Source: Gottfriedia endophytica (GTDB taxonomy: Bacteria > Bacillota > Bacilli > Bacillales > Bacillaceae_G). From it: 64,000 bases of DNA. Positions 25,633-35,257 of this stretch are shown one piece after another. Location of the stretch: the NCBI RefSeq assembly GCF_017814275.1, contig NZ_JAGIYQ010000008.1:62001-126000 (forward strand), given 5' to 3'. Every line of letters begins with the position of its first letter. Within the stretch, counting starts at the first letter, position 1. A model generated the notes under the pieces. That model had not been told where the DNA came from and did no database searches. It saw only the letters and a list, made by a program, of their open reading frames with translations. The position numbers and the translations under genes were made by a program.

Positions 25633-27360
25633 ATGGCATACCAAACAAATTTTGAAAGATGGTACAACCATCCATCTCTAGATCCAGAATTAAAATCTCA
25701 ATTAGAAGAACTAAAATCAAATGATAAGTTAATAGAGGATAGTTTTTACAAAAATTTAGAATTTGGTACTGGTGGTATGCGTGGAGAAATAGGACCTGGT
25801 ACAAACCGTTTAAATGTGTATACGGTTCGTAAGGCTTCTGAAGGTCTTGCTCGATTTATTGAAGATCAAGGTGAAGAGGCAAAACGTAAAGGTGTTGCCA
25901 TTGCTTATGATTCTCGTCATAAGTCACCTGAATTTGCCATTGAAGCTGCTACAACACTTGGTGCGCATGGAATTAAAACATACATATTTGAAAGCCTTCG
26001 CCCAACACCAGTTTTATCATTTGCTGTACGCTATTTAGGTGCTTTTAGTGGAATTGTTCTAACGGCTAGTCATAATCCACCTGAATACAATGGCTATAAA
26101 GTATACGGTGAAGACGGTGGCCAATTACCTCCTGCTGAGGCAGATCAATTAATTACATATGTGAATAATATTAAAGACGAGTTAACTGTTCTAGTTGCTT
26201 CGAACGATGAATTAATAAAAAAGGGATTACTAGAAATCATTGGTGAAGCTGTAGATATAGCTTATCAAGAACAGTTAAAAACAGTTGTTGTAAATAAAGA
26301 AATAGTTGAGAAGCATGGAAAGGATTTGAATATAGTTTTCTCTCCTTTACATGGTACCTCTAACATTCCTGTCCGTAGAGGATTAAATATGTTAGGTTAT
26401 ACAAATGTGACAGTTGTAAAAGAACAAGAATTACCTGATCCTAATTTTACAACTCTAAAATCTCCTAACCCAGAGGAGCATGCTGCTTTCGAATTAGCTA
26501 TTCAATATGGTGAAAAAGTGAATGCAGATGTGCTAATTACTACTGACCCTGATGCAGATCGTTTAGGTGTCGCTGTTCGAAATTTTGAAGGTGAGTTTAC
26601 AGTTTTAACAGGTAATCAAACAGGTGCATTGATGCTGGATTATTTATTTAGTCAAAAGAAAGCACTTGGTATATTGCCTGAAAATGCAGTAGTGTTAAAA
26701 ACAATTGTTACGTCTGAAATGGGCCGCGAGATTGCGAAAACATTTGGTGTCCATACAGTTGATACGCTAACTGGCTTCAAGTTTATTGGGGAGAAAATTA
26801 AAGAATATGAAACGACTGGAGAATACGAATTCCAGTTTGGATATGAAGAAAGTTATGGTTATTTAATACGTGATTTTGTACGTGATAAAGACGCAGTTCA
26901 GTCTGTACTTTTTGTTTGTGAAATGGCAGCTTTTTATAAGTCACAAGGTAAAACACTTTACGATGGTTTGTTGGAGATTTTTGAGAAATATGGTTTCTTT
27001 AAAGAAGATTTATTGTCAATCACCTTAAAGGGGAAAGATGGAGCAGAACAAATTCAAGCAATGATGAGCAACTTCCGTACGAATCCACCAAATGAAATAG
27101 CGGGAATGCAAATTAAAATAATTGAAGATTACAAAAATAGCACACAGACGATTGTAGAAGATGGTGTAATAAATGACATTCATCTACCAAAATCAAATGT
27201 ATTGAAATACATTCTTACAGATGACTCATGGTTTTGCTTACGTCCTTCTGGTACTGAACCAAAGATCAAATTTTATTTTGGTGTAAAAGGTAATTCTTTT
27301 GAAAATAGTATTGATAAATTAGAATCAATTAAAAAAGATATCGTAACTATGCTTTCATAA
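25633..27360 (+). CDS. pgcA: Phosphoglucomutase/phosphomannomutase PgcA
   Basis: Alpha-D-phosphohexomutase of 575 aa interconverting glucose-6-P and glucose-1-P, supplying UDP-glucose for wall polymers and glycolipids. Family sites in order: [13 protein letters not shown] near residue 40, the catalytic Ser loop [14 protein letters not shown] (about residue 145), metal loop [10 protein letters not shown] (about 305), sugar-binding GYEESYGY (about 415) and phosphate-binding [12 protein letters not shown] near 540. ATG 25633 follows GAGGAG by seven bases; an in-frame ATG at 25588 has no site. Downstream genes are for cell-envelope sugars. Confidence 0.92.
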   Translation: MAYQTNFERWYNHPSLDPELKSQLEELKSNDKLIEDSFYKNLEFGTGGMRGEIGPGTNRLNVYTVRKASEGLARFIEDQGEEAKRKGVAIAYDSRHKSPEFAIEAATTLGAHGIKTYIFESLRPTPVLSFAVRYLGAFSGIVLTASHNPPEYNGYKVYGEDGGQLPPAEADQLITYVNNIKDELTVLVASNDELIKKGLLEIIGEAVDIAYQEQLKTVVVNKEIVEKHGKDLNIVFSPLHGTSNIPVRRGLNMLGYTNVTVVKEQELPDPNFTTLKSPNPEEHAAFELAIQYGEKVNADVLITTDPDADRLGVAVRNFEGEFTVLTGNQTGALMLDYLFSQKKALGILPENAVVLKTIVTSEMGREIAKTFGVHTVDTLTGFKFIGEKIKEYETTGEYEFQFGYEESYGYLIRDFVRDKDAVQSVLFVCEMAAFYKSQGKTLYDGLLEIFEKYGFFKEDLLSITLKGKDGAEQIQAMMSNFRTNPPNEIAGMQIKIIEDYKNSTQTIVEDGVINDIHLPKSNVLKYILTDDSWFCLRPSGTEPKIKFYFGVKGNSFENSIDKLESIKKDIVTMLS

Positions 27361-27365
27361 CAATC

Positions 27366-27419
27366 TAGCAGGACAATCCGTTCGAATATGAATATATTCG
27401 TAAAGGAATCCTGCTTTTA
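27366..27419 (+). terminator. Terminator after pgcA
   Basis: Imperfect long hairpin: AGCAGGACAATCC and GGAATCCTGCTTTT arms, with an inner CGAATAT/ATATTCG stem. Confidence 0.7.
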
Positions 27420-27600
27420 TTCATTAGGTTCAGTTATATTTTGTATTGTTTTTAAATAGTTTATTTTAGACAGGGTATCAACAGAAAGGGAGCGGATTTT
27501 CGTGAATAGTAATAATGTTGGTTAAAAGAGTCATTAATTAAGAATGTATCCTTTTCTTTTCAGAAGTTGAGATAATAAATAAAATAGAGGAGAAGGAATA

Positions 27601-28509
27601 ATGTCAAAAATGAAGAAGGTTTTCATTGCATTTATTGTTTTTATTGGATTAATCTTAGTAGGTGTTGGTGTATATGCTTATACAATTTATACTGACATTC
27701 AAAAAACAACTGAAGTGATTCATAAACCAATTAAGAAGAGCGATAAACGTGAGGAACAGGTAAGTGTAGAGAAAAAACAACCTTTTTCAATTTTATTACT
27801 GGGGGTTGATCATCGCCCTGGAGATGTAGGACGTTCAGATTCAATGATCTTAATGACTGTAAATCCAACTGATAATAGAACGGAAATGGTCAGTATTCCT
27901 CGGGATACAAGAACAACAATTGTTGGAAAAGGAAAAATAGATAAGATTAACCATGCATATGCTTTTGGTGGTGTACAAATGGCTGTTAATACTGTGGAAA
28001 ATTTCTTGAATATTCCAATTGATTATTATATTAAAGTTAATATGGAAGGTTTTAAAGATATTGTTAATGCAGTGAGTGGCGTAGATGTAGACAATGATCT
28101 TGATTTTACTTATGAAGGTAATCATTTTAAGAAGGGCAAACTTCATTTGAACGGGAATGAAGCCCTAAGCTATTCAAGAATGCGTAAGCTAGATGCACGT
28201 GGTGATTTTGGACGTGAAATGCGCCAACGACAAGTGATAGAAGCAGTTTTAAAAAAAGGTGCTTCAGTCTCAACCCTTACTTCTTATAATGATGTTTTAA
28301 AAGCAATACAAAACAATATCGAAACGAATCTAACCTTGAATGACATGATTGCAATTCAAAAGGACTACAAGGATGCAGCTTCAAATGTGAATGAAGTCCA
28401 AATTACCGGTAAGGGTACAAAAATTGACGGTATTTACTATTTACAAGTACCTAAAGAGGAACAAGATCATATTGCAACACAGCTTCGTCAACAATTGGCG
28501 TTACAATAG
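27601..28509 (+). CDS. LCP-family wall teichoic acid ligase (TagU/LytR type)
   Basis: LytR-CpsA-Psr protein of 302 aa that transfers lipid-linked anionic polymers onto peptidoglycan outside the membrane. It has a short cytosolic N-terminus, one membrane helix (about residues 7-28), then the LCP domain. Seen are ILLLGVDHRPGDVGRSDSM, the phosphate-binding SIPRDTRTTI, and the Arg-rich ALSYSRMRKLDARGDFGREMRQRQ. AGAGGAGAAGG precedes ATG. It sits between pgcA and the sugar-nucleotide genes, fitting attachment of the polymer made by the cluster. Which LCP paralogue it is cannot be decided. Confidence 0.88.
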   Translation: MSKMKKVFIAFIVFIGLILVGVGVYAYTIYTDIQKTTEVIHKPIKKSDKREEQVSVEKKQPFSILLLGVDHRPGDVGRSDSMILMTVNPTDNRTEMVSIPRDTRTTIVGKGKIDKINHAYAFGGVQMAVNTVENFLNIPIDYYIKVNMEGFKDIVNAVSGVDVDNDLDFTYEGNHFKKGKLHLNGNEALSYSRMRKLDARGDFGREMRQRQVIEAVLKKGASVSTLTSYNDVLKAIQNNIETNLTLNDMIAIQKDYKDAASNVNEVQITGKGTKIDGIYYLQVPKEEQDHIATQLRQQLALQ

Positions 28510-28577
28510 AATTAGATAAGTTAAAAAAAATCAAAGGTTGTATTAATGAAAAAAATCGATAGAAAGAGATGAAAAAT

Positions 28578-29564
28578 ATGATTCTAGTCGTAGGTGGAGC
28601 AGGGTATATTGGTAGTCATTCAGTAAGAGAATTATTAGATCAACAGTATCAGGTTGTCGTGTTAGATAATTTATCAACAGGGCATCGAGATGCAGTTGAC
28701 TCGCGTGCTGTATTTGTTGAAGGGAATCTAGGAGATTTAGAGGTATTAAATCACGTATTTTCAACTTATCAAATTGAGGCGGTAATGCACTTTGCTGCTA
28801 ATAGTTTAGTAGGAGAGTCAGTAATAAACCCACTTAAATACTATCAAAATAATGTATCAGCAACATTAACCTTATTAGAAGTTATGCTGCAACACGACGT
28901 GAAGAAGTTTATCTTCTCATCAACTGCTGCAACATATGGAATTCCAAATGTTGATCTAATAACAGAAGGTACAGAAACAAATCCTATCAATCCATATGGA
29001 CAATCAAAGTTAATGGTTGAGAAAGTGATACACGATTGTCACTTAGCTTATGGACTTTCTTATGTAGTGTTACGCTATTTTAATGCAGCCGGAGCACATG
29101 TAACAGGTGAAATTGGAGAAGACCATACGCCTGAAAGTCATTTAATTCCAATCATTTTACAGCATTTATTAGGACAACGAGAAAATATTACGGTCTTCGG
29201 TGATGATTACTCAACTCATGATGGTACTTGTATTAGAGATTATATTCATATCACGGATTTAGCGGAGGCTCATATCCTTTCCTTAAAGAGCTTATTAGAA
29301 AATAATCAATTAACAGAAACATATAATTTAGGAAATGGTCAGGGCTACTCTGTGAAAGAAATAATAGAGATGTGTGAAAAAGTAACAGGAATAAAAGCTA
29401 ATGTAATAATAGGTGATCGTCGCCCTGGAGATCCTGCGAGTTTAATAGCTTCTTCAGAAAAAATATACAATAACTTACACTGGAAGACGAAATATAATCT
29501 AGAAGAAATAATTCAAACTGCTTGGAACTGGCATAAGAATAATCCAATTGGATTTCAGAAATAA
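28578..29564 (+). CDS. galE: UDP-glucose 4-epimerase
   Basis: Short-chain NAD-dependent epimerase of 328 aa interconverting UDP-glucose and UDP-galactose. N-terminal GGAGYIGSH binds NAD, VVLDNLSTGH follows, and the catalytic site has STAATYG and YGQSK (Tyr and Lys). Substrate region RYFNAAGAH and the C-terminal GDRRPGDPASLIAS are GalE-typical. ATG 28578 is preferred to ATG 28569, because the only purine-rich site (AAAGAG) touches the earlier codon. It follows the LCP gene, near mnaA. Confidence 0.9.
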   Translation: MILVVGGAGYIGSHSVRELLDQQYQVVVLDNLSTGHRDAVDSRAVFVEGNLGDLEVLNHVFSTYQIEAVMHFAANSLVGESVINPLKYYQNNVSATLTLLEVMLQHDVKKFIFSSTAATYGIPNVDLITEGTETNPINPYGQSKLMVEKVIHDCHLAYGLSYVVLRYFNAAGAHVTGEIGEDHTPESHLIPIILQHLLGQRENITVFGDDYSTHDGTCIRDYIHITDLAEAHILSLKSLLENNQLTETYNLGNGQGYSVKEIIEMCEKVTGIKANVIIGDRRPGDPASLIASSEKIYNNLHWKTKYNLEEIIQTAWNWHKNNPIGFQK

Positions 29565-29571
29565 ACATTAA

Positions 29572-29806
29572 GGATCTTTTTTAATAGATTATTTTTTTTA
29601 AAAAGATTTTGTTTAAACAAACTGTTGATTAAGAAGTTGATTGGAGCGGAAGGTGCGAGACTCCTGTGGGAGCAGCGGGACAGGTGAGACCCCACAGGAG
29701 CGATAGCGACGAGGAGGCTCACCGCACGCCCCACGGAAAGCAAGCATCCTGGAGCGAAAATCAACTTGTCATATTGTTAAATAGCGACAAACTTTACGAA
29801 ACAGTT
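29572..29806 (+). repeat. GC-core repeat, full copy
   Basis: Same subtype as 13632-13868: AT-rich left arm, GACTCCTGTGGGAGCAGCGG, stem GGTGAG/CTCACC, GAGCATCC-like right side with AAGCAAGCATCCTGG, then AAATCAACTTGTC and AAATAGCGACAAAC. It fills most of the galE-mnaA gap. Confidence 0.85.
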
Positions 29807-29828
29807 AATAGTATATAGGAAAAAGCAA

Positions 29829-29866
29829 AAGGCTACTTTATGGTTTACAAGGTAGCTGATTTTTTT
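29829..29866 (+). terminator. Possible terminator before mnaA
   Basis: GGCTAC / GTAGCT stem with a bulge, followed by GATTTTTTTG. Confidence 0.45.
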
Positions 29867-30015
29867 GTGTTTTTATGAGGAAGGAAGAATAGGTATACTG
29901 TAATAGTTACTATTTCTGTTGTTAGTATATAACGGGATGTAGAAAAGATAAGATTTCATTCATTTTGAGTTTGGAGTAAAATAATAACTAGTAAATGCAT
30001 AAAGGAGTTTCCACA

Positions 30016-31125
30016 ATGACAATTAAAGTTATGACCATTTTTGGGACAAGACCGGAAGCTATCAAAATGGCACCTCTTGTTCTGGAATTAGAGAAATATA
30101 ATGATCAAATTGAATCAATAGTGACTGTTACTGCACAGCACCGTCAAATGCTTGATCAAGTACTTGAAATCTTCAAAATTACTCCTGATTACGATTTGAA
30201 TATTATGAAGGACCGTCAAACACTAATTGATGTAACAACAAGAGGTCTTGAAGGATTAAATTCAGTCATGCAAGAAGTGAAACCTGATATTGTCCTTGTT
30301 CATGGTGATACAACGACAACTTTTATCGCAAGCTTAGCAGCATTTTACAATCAAATTGCGATTGGCCATGTAGAAGCTGGTCTACGTACATGGGATAAGT
30401 ATTCTCCATATCCAGAGGAAATGAATCGTCAATTAACTGGTGTAATGGCAGATTTACACTTTTCACCTACGAAAATGGCTGCTCAAAACTTACTTAATGA
30501 GAATAAAAAGGAAGAAACAATTTTTATAACTGGGAATACAGCAATTGATGCATTAAAAACAACTGTAAAAGAAGAGTATTCACATCCTGTTTTAGACAAA
30601 TTAGGAAATGACCGACTTGTATTAATGACTGCTCATCGTCGTGAAAATTTAGGCGAGCCAATGCGAAACATGTTTAGAGCGATTAAACGCCTTGTCGAAA
30701 AATATAGTGATATTCAAGTTGTCTATCCTGTCCATATGAATCCTGTTGTTCGTGAAATTGCAAATGATATTCTAGGGAATGATTCACGAATTCATTTAAT
30801 TGAACCATTAGATGTAATTGATTTCCACAACTTTGCTTCACGTGCTTATTTAATCCTAACTGATTCAGGAGGCGTTCAAGAAGAAGCACCTTCACTTGGT
30901 GTACCTGTTTTAGTATTACGTGATACAACAGAACGTCCAGAAGGCATTGAAGCGGGTACACTAAAACTTGCTGGTACAGACGAAGAAGTAATTTTCTCGC
31001 TTGCAGATGAATTATTATCAGATGAGGAAGCGCATGCGAAAATGGCAAAAGCTTCAAATCCTTACGGTGATGGTGAGGCATCAAGAAGAATTGTTGAGGC
31101 TATTTTACAACACTTCAAAAAATAA
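30016..31125 (+). CDS. mnaA: UDP-N-acetylglucosamine 2-epimerase
   Basis: Non-hydrolysing epimerase of 369 aa that makes UDP-ManNAc, precursor of the wall teichoic acid linkage unit and of ManNAcA. Family motifs: FGTRPEAIKMAPL at the N-terminus, HGDTTTTF near residue 95, GHVEAGLRT with catalytic residues, TGNTAIDAL, TAHRRENLGEP and LTDSGGVQEEAP. ATG 30016 follows AAAGGAG by eight bases. Its product feeds the UDP-ManNAc dehydrogenase at 39361. Confidence 0.94.
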   Translation: MTIKVMTIFGTRPEAIKMAPLVLELEKYNDQIESIVTVTAQHRQMLDQVLEIFKITPDYDLNIMKDRQTLIDVTTRGLEGLNSVMQEVKPDIVLVHGDTTTTFIASLAAFYNQIAIGHVEAGLRTWDKYSPYPEEMNRQLTGVMADLHFSPTKMAAQNLLNENKKEETIFITGNTAIDALKTTVKEEYSHPVLDKLGNDRLVLMTAHRRENLGEPMRNMFRAIKRLVEKYSDIQVVYPVHMNPVVREIANDILGNDSRIHLIEPLDVIDFHNFASRAYLILTDSGGVQEEAPSLGVPVLVLRDTTERPEGIEAGTLKLAGTDEEVIFSLADELLSDEEAHAKMAKASNPYGDGEASRRIVEAILQHFKK

Positions 31126-31133
31126 TAAAAAAT

Positions 31134-31193
31134 AAGACCATTTCAGTTGTTCGAGAGTCTATCTAACTCGAATGATTGAAATGGTCTTTTTTT
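31134..31193 (+). terminator. Terminator after mnaA
   Basis: AAGACCATTTCA / TGAAATGGTCTT stem with an inner CGAG/CTCG stem, followed by a T run. Confidence 0.85.
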
Positions 31194-31195
31194 AT

Positions 31196-31411
31196 GCTCT
31201 TTTCTAAAAGATTGTTGCTTTTAGACTTTTAATTTTAAAGATAAAAGTTGATTACAACGGAAGGTGCGAGACTCCTGTGGGAAAAGCGGGAAGGCTGAGA
31301 CCCCGCAGGCTTTCCGAGGAGGCTCAGCTCACGCCCCACGGAAAGGGAGCAACCTGGAGTTGTAATCAACCAACGCATTCTAAAATAACAACAATGTTTA
31401 TGAAAATAGCC
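31196..31411 (+). repeat. GC-core repeat, full copy
   Basis: Left arm GCTCTTTTCTAAAAGATTG, junction AAGTTGATTACAACGGAAGG, GC-rich core, junction GGAGTTGTAATCAACCAACG, right arm AATAACAACAATGTTTATG. The core differs from other copies: GGGAAAAGC pairs with GGCTTTCC, a paired replacement of the usual GGGAG...GAGCG segment. Confidence 0.85.
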
Positions 31412-31417
31412 TTTTTT

Positions 31418-31543
31418 GTCTAGTTCCGTAGACTAGCTCCTCGGCCATTTCGCAATAACCAGTTGAAGTGAAATGCGCACTTCATCTGGTTATTGCTCCA
31501 ATGTCTTTCGGAGCTAAGCGAGTCTACTACACTTTTCTAGTTT
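31418..31543. repeat. CTAGCTC hairpin repeat, copy 1
   Basis: Similar throughout to 50770-50930. Outer arms GTAGACT / AGTCTAC, conserved AGCTCCTCGGCCATTTC and CCAATGTCTTTCGGAGC, and a central stem CAATAACCAGTTGAAGTG / CACTTCATCTGGTTATTG. It resembles the common Bacillus GTCTAGCTCCAGCG...CGCTTCCGCTTTTCT repeat. Its right end abuts the stop of the following minus-strand gene, where it may act as terminator. Confidence 0.75.
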
Positions 31544-33854
31544 ATTTAATTAATGTTTCAACAAAGCGTTTTGAAGATTGTCCATCTTGGTACTCGTTAA
31601 AGCGTCTATTAAATTCTTTAACTTTTTCTAAATCAAACTCATTTTTTTGAACTAATTCAATGATTTCGCCTGTTGTTTTTGCGATTGGTCCTGGAACGAA
31701 GTCTTCATAATCGTAGAAGAATGCACGTTCTTTCATATAATTTTCGTAATCATATGCATAGAAGATTAATGGTCTTTCTAAAGTTGCATATTCGAATACT
31801 AATGAAGAATAGTCACTGATTAAAATATCTGTCATCATCAGAACTTCATTAATATCTTGATCACTTAAGTCGATTACGAAGTTTCTTGCTTTATCAGGGA
31901 TAATCACGTTTTTCTTAACTGCAGGATGCAATTTTAATACTAAAACGTAGTCTTTACTTAATTCTTGAGCCATCTTTGATAAATCTAGCTGTAAATTAAA
32001 TGCTTTTCTTTCTTTTGGATTTCCACGGAATGTAGGAGCGTACGTAATGACTTTTTTGTTTTTCAGTAGCGGATAAGAACCAAGGAATTTATCAGTAACA
32101 AATTCTCTTACTTCTTTATCATAAAAAACATCAGTCCTTGGCAATCCAAGAGGAAGAACATTTTTAGGATCAACTTTAAAAGCTTCTGCATAAAATGGTA
32201 CAACTTCTTTAGACGATACAACAACTTTTGTATAAGATTGATGTGCACGGTTTTCAAATTCAGTTGTATTACTATCTGCATATCCAACAGCACTATGACC
32301 AAACTTTTTAAATGCCCCACATGCATGCCACATTTGAATAACTTCTGTTTCTTTACGCAGCTTCATTTTATAAAGTTGGCGGTGATAATCATTTAAAATA
32401 ACATATTTTGCACGTCCAAATTGATAGTAAGTACGACATAATCCTTTAAAATCACGCTTTTTAAAGAAATCATCAACTACTTTGTATGATGGACGAAGTT
32501 GTTTAATTTGTTCGTAAACAAATGGATATGAATCATCTAATCCTTTTGATTTATTCGAAGCAAAAACAATTGTATTTTTTACAGGTAACATACTTGCAAG
32601 TCGGAAAACAATATGACGAGCAAACGAGCTTTGAAAACGACTTGTCACCCGTTGGATTTTTCTACGTAATCTGAATTTACGAGTATAGTTTTCTAATGGA
32701 CTAATACTATTTTTTTGAACAGCTTTTAGACATAGAAAAACTTCTTTGGATTTGTTTGAGTTTTTTAAGCTATGCATTGTTCCTGGGTCGGATAACTTCT
32801 CCCAAACTTTAAGCCATTGTAAATGAAGTTGTTTCGCTTCATTGCTTAGCATTTCATAACGCATAGCAACCTCAAAAGTTAGAATACGCGGTAAAGAAGG
32901 CACTTTATTAAAGAGGCTGCGATCTAATGATTTAATCCAATCAAGCATTAGTTCAAAGGTTTCTTTTTGTGCTGCACTGTCTTTGTTTCTAATACCACTC
33001 ATTAAGGCTGGCCACATATCGGCAATGATAATGCGATGGTAATAAGCAGACATTAATTCAATACGTTCTACTTCATTTTTTATTAAGCTTTTCCATAGTG
33101 CATCAGAATAAGAAAGACTTGTTAAAATGTTTTTCATAACCCTTGGAGAGTTAACTCGAACAATTTGGGATAAAGATAAATTATCGTCCTCTTCACGTGA
33201 GCGATATTTATAAATCACTTTATCAACAGTGTAGATTTTATTAGCACGAAGATAAGCTTCTATAATAAAAGGATGGTCTTCTGTAACGTGAACATCTGCT
33301 GGGAATGAAATAGATTTAACTAGGTCAGTTTTAAACATTTTGTTACATGGCCCTAGTGAATATAATAATTCTGGGTTACGTACTAGGCTTTTTTCACCTG
33401 GAGTATATACGCCATTATCATAATGACTAGCGATATACCAAGTTCGAGTGCTGTTAAAGCTTAGAGATGCACCAGTGACAACCTCTGCATTTTCTCTTAT
33501 TGCAGCGGTATACATTTTTTCTAAAGCATTTTTAGGTAGTAAATCATCCGAATCAACAAAGCTTATAAATTCACCTGTAGCTAATTCAATACCTCTATTT
33601 CTAGCTTGCCCTGGTCCAGCATTCTTTTGCTTTACGAAGGTTATGTTTGAATATTTTTTTGCATATTCAATAATAATATCAGCACTACGATCAGTTGAAC
33701 CATCATCAACTAAAATCAACTCAATCGGTGTTAATGTTTGAGTTAAAAGTGATTCTAATGTTTCTTCTAAATATGCTTCTACATTGTATACAGGTGTAAT
33801 TATACTTACTTTTGCATTTTCAACTGTAGATTGAATGACAACTTCAAAGTTCAT
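31542..33854 (-). CDS. GT2–polyol-phosphate transferase fusion (TagF/TarL-like)
   Basis: 770 aa two-domain enzyme. Residues about 12-240 are a GT-A family 2 glycosyltransferase (KVSIITPVYNVEAYLEETL, LVDDGSTDRS, SFVDSDDLLP). Residues about 400-770 are the CDP-glycerol/CDP-ribitol phosphotransferase domain, with MWHACGAFKKFG, TYAPTFRG, LKLHPAVKK and DILISDYSSLVFEYA. No membrane helix is evident; it should act at the inner membrane face on lipid-linked acceptor. Adjacent tarI-tarJ upstream argue that it uses CDP-ribitol, but CDP-glycerol is equally compatible by sequence. GAGGAG precedes ATG 33854. A bcr1-like insertion and a terminator separate it from tarJ. Confidence 0.85.
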   Translation of the reverse strand: MNFEVVIQSTVENAKVSIITPVYNVEAYLEETLESLLTQTLTPIELILVDDGSTDRSADIIIEYAKKYSNITFVKQKNAGPGQARNRGIELATGEFISFVDSDDLLPKNALEKMYTAAIRENAEVVTGASLSFNSTRTWYIASHYDNGVYTPGEKSLVRNPELLYSLGPCNKMFKTDLVKSISFPADVHVTEDHPFIIEAYLRANKIYTVDKVIYKYRSREEDDNLSLSQIVRVNSPRVMKNILTSLSYSDALWKSLIKNEVERIELMSAYYHRIIIADMWPALMSGIRNKDSAAQKETFELMLDWIKSLDRSLFNKVPSLPRILTFEVAMRYEMLSNEAKQLHLQWLKVWEKLSDPGTMHSLKNSNKSKEVFLCLKAVQKNSISPLENYTRKFRLRRKIQRVTSRFQSSFARHIVFRLASMLPVKNTIVFASNKSKGLDDSYPFVYEQIKQLRPSYKVVDDFFKKRDFKGLCRTYYQFGRAKYVILNDYHRQLYKMKLRKETEVIQMWHACGAFKKFGHSAVGYADSNTTEFENRAHQSYTKVVVSSKEVVPFYAEAFKVDPKNVLPLGLPRTDVFYDKEVREFVTDKFLGSYPLLKNKKVITYAPTFRGNPKERKAFNLQLDLSKMAQELSKDYVLVLKLHPAVKKNVIIPDKARNFVIDLSDQDINEVLMMTDILISDYSSLVFEYATLERPLIFYAYDYENYMKERAFFYDYEDFVPGPIAKTTGEIIELVQKNEFDLEKVKEFNRRFNEYQDGQSSKRFVETLIK

Positions 33855-33979
33855 TACTTATTTTCTCCTCTATAAAAAATCAATATAATTATGTTTCAGA
33901 AATTATTTAAATAATTTCTTGCTTGTAAAACAACGATCTGTATTATTTATATAATTTGCTATGCATAAATAATCATACG

Positions 33980-34121
33980 ATAAAGTGGAACTTCCATAAA
34001 TGGGGAAGTTTCATCCCACACTTATGGTTAACCCGGCCAATCCCTTTTACGGGGAGTTAATCCTTCTTCGTCTATCTCAATCTTGAGGAGAAGGTATTAC
34101 TCCCCGATAATGTGGGATAAA
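33980..34121 (-). repeat. bcr1-like repeat, copy 3 (reverse)
   Basis: Reverse orientation, bounded by ATAAA (TTTAT on the minus strand) at 33980-33984 and 34117-34121. Conserved CCTCAAGATTGAGATAGACG. Stems differ from the other copies by paired changes: CGGGGAGT/ACTCCCCG outer stem and CCATAAGT/ATTTATGG 3' hairpin. It lies between tarJ and the downstream transferase gene. Confidence 0.8.
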
Positions 34122-34133
34122 AGATAAGTCCTT

Positions 34134-34168
34134 AAAAAAGAGGGGAATGTTTCCCCCCCTCTTTTTGT
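34134..34168 (-). terminator. Terminator after tarJ
   Basis: AAAAAAGAGGGG / CCCCTCTTTTT stem, usable in both directions, about 65 bases after tarJ. Confidence 0.75.
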
Positions 34169-34231
34169 AGAGAGATGTTTTTGTAATAGTATCCGATATG
34201 CTTACATCTCTATACATGAATTATTATGGAA

Positions 34232-35257
34232 TTAAATCTTCCACTCCATCACAGTTTTTCCCCAATTGCTTGTTAAATCACGTTCAAAAGCATTTTGAAT
34301 GTCTGTAATATTTTTCACTTCACTTACTTGTCCAATAAGTGTTTCTAAATAATCAACAACATCACGATGTTGATCTAAGAAATTGACTGTTTCAACAAAG
34401 TCAACTCGACCACTACGACTGCTACCGATTAATGTTAGGCCCTTTTCAAGAACCATACGAGTATTAACCTCTACAGGATATTCTGAAACACCAAGTAAAG
34501 CAATTGCGCCTTCAGGGTGTATATAATCAATAATTTGCTCAACTGCATATTGACTACCTTGACCACCTACACATTCAAACGCGTGATCAAATTGAACAGT
34601 TGGTGGAATTTCATCAATTTGATAAACTTCATCCACAAATGAGAAGTAACTAAGTTTAGAATGGTTTTTTCCAAATACATACACTTTACTTTCTGGATAA
34701 CGTTTTTTCAAAATTAATGAAGTGATAAAACCTAAGTTTCCGTCACCCCAAATTCCGAAAGAGCTTCGACGTTTATGTGATCTTTCTTCGAATCGGACAA
34801 TCGCATGCATACTTACACTAATTAATTCCAAAAATGCAGCAACCTGAGGGTTGATTCCTTCAAATAATGGGACAACTCTGTCACGATCTAAGAATACATA
34901 GTCCTGCATGAATCCATCAAATCCACTCGAACGGAATTTGCTAGAGCGAAGATAATTTTCTGCAATCACATCATCTACTTGAGTTGGTGTGTTTGGGATC
35001 ATAACGACTTGTGTCCCTGTTTTAAATTCACCTTTTGGATCATAAACAACTTTTCCAATCCCTTCGTGAATGAGAGACATAGGTAATTTCTTAGCCATCG
35101 CTTCTTTTCCGCGAGTTCCCGTATAATAGCGTTGGTCTGCAGCACAAATTGAAAGATGTGTTGGACGAACAACAATACTATCTGATTGGAGAGATTGTTC
35201 TTTGTACGTAATTTCAATTTGTTTAGCAGAAACTAAACGATAAATTTGGTTTATCAT
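34232..35257 (-). CDS. tarJ: Ribulose-5-phosphate reductase (ribitol-5-P forming)
   Basis: Medium-chain, zinc-type dehydrogenase of 341 aa. TarJ reduces ribulose-5-P to ribitol-5-P with NADPH for CDP-ribitol synthesis. Visible are the zinc-site region [25 protein letters not shown] with the Glu ligand, and nucleotide-binding [12 protein letters not shown]. Its start overlaps the stop of tarI by four bases, the conserved tarIJ arrangement. This strongly supports poly(ribitol phosphate)-type polymer synthesis. Confidence 0.9.
   Translation of the reverse strand: MINQIYRLVSAKQIEITYKEQSLQSDSIVVRPTHLSICAADQRYYTGTRGKEAMAKKLPMSLIHEGIGKVVYDPKGEFKTGTQVVMIPNTPTQVDDVIAENYLRSSKFRSSGFDGFMQDYVFLDRDRVVPLFEGINPQVAAFLELISVSMHAIVRFEERSHKRRSSFGIWGDGNLGFITSLILKKRYPESKVYVFGKNHSKLSYFSFVDEVYQIDEIPPTVQFDHAFECVGGQGSQYAVEQIIDYIHPEGAIALLGVSEYPVEVNTRMVLEKGLTLIGSSRSGRVDFVETVNFLDQHRDVVDYLETLIGQVSEVKNITDIQNAFERDLTSNWGKTVMEWKI

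Noticed and set aside
30683-31084. 133-codon minus-strand frame
   Set aside because: Antisense to mnaA with conserved epimerase motifs on the plus strand.
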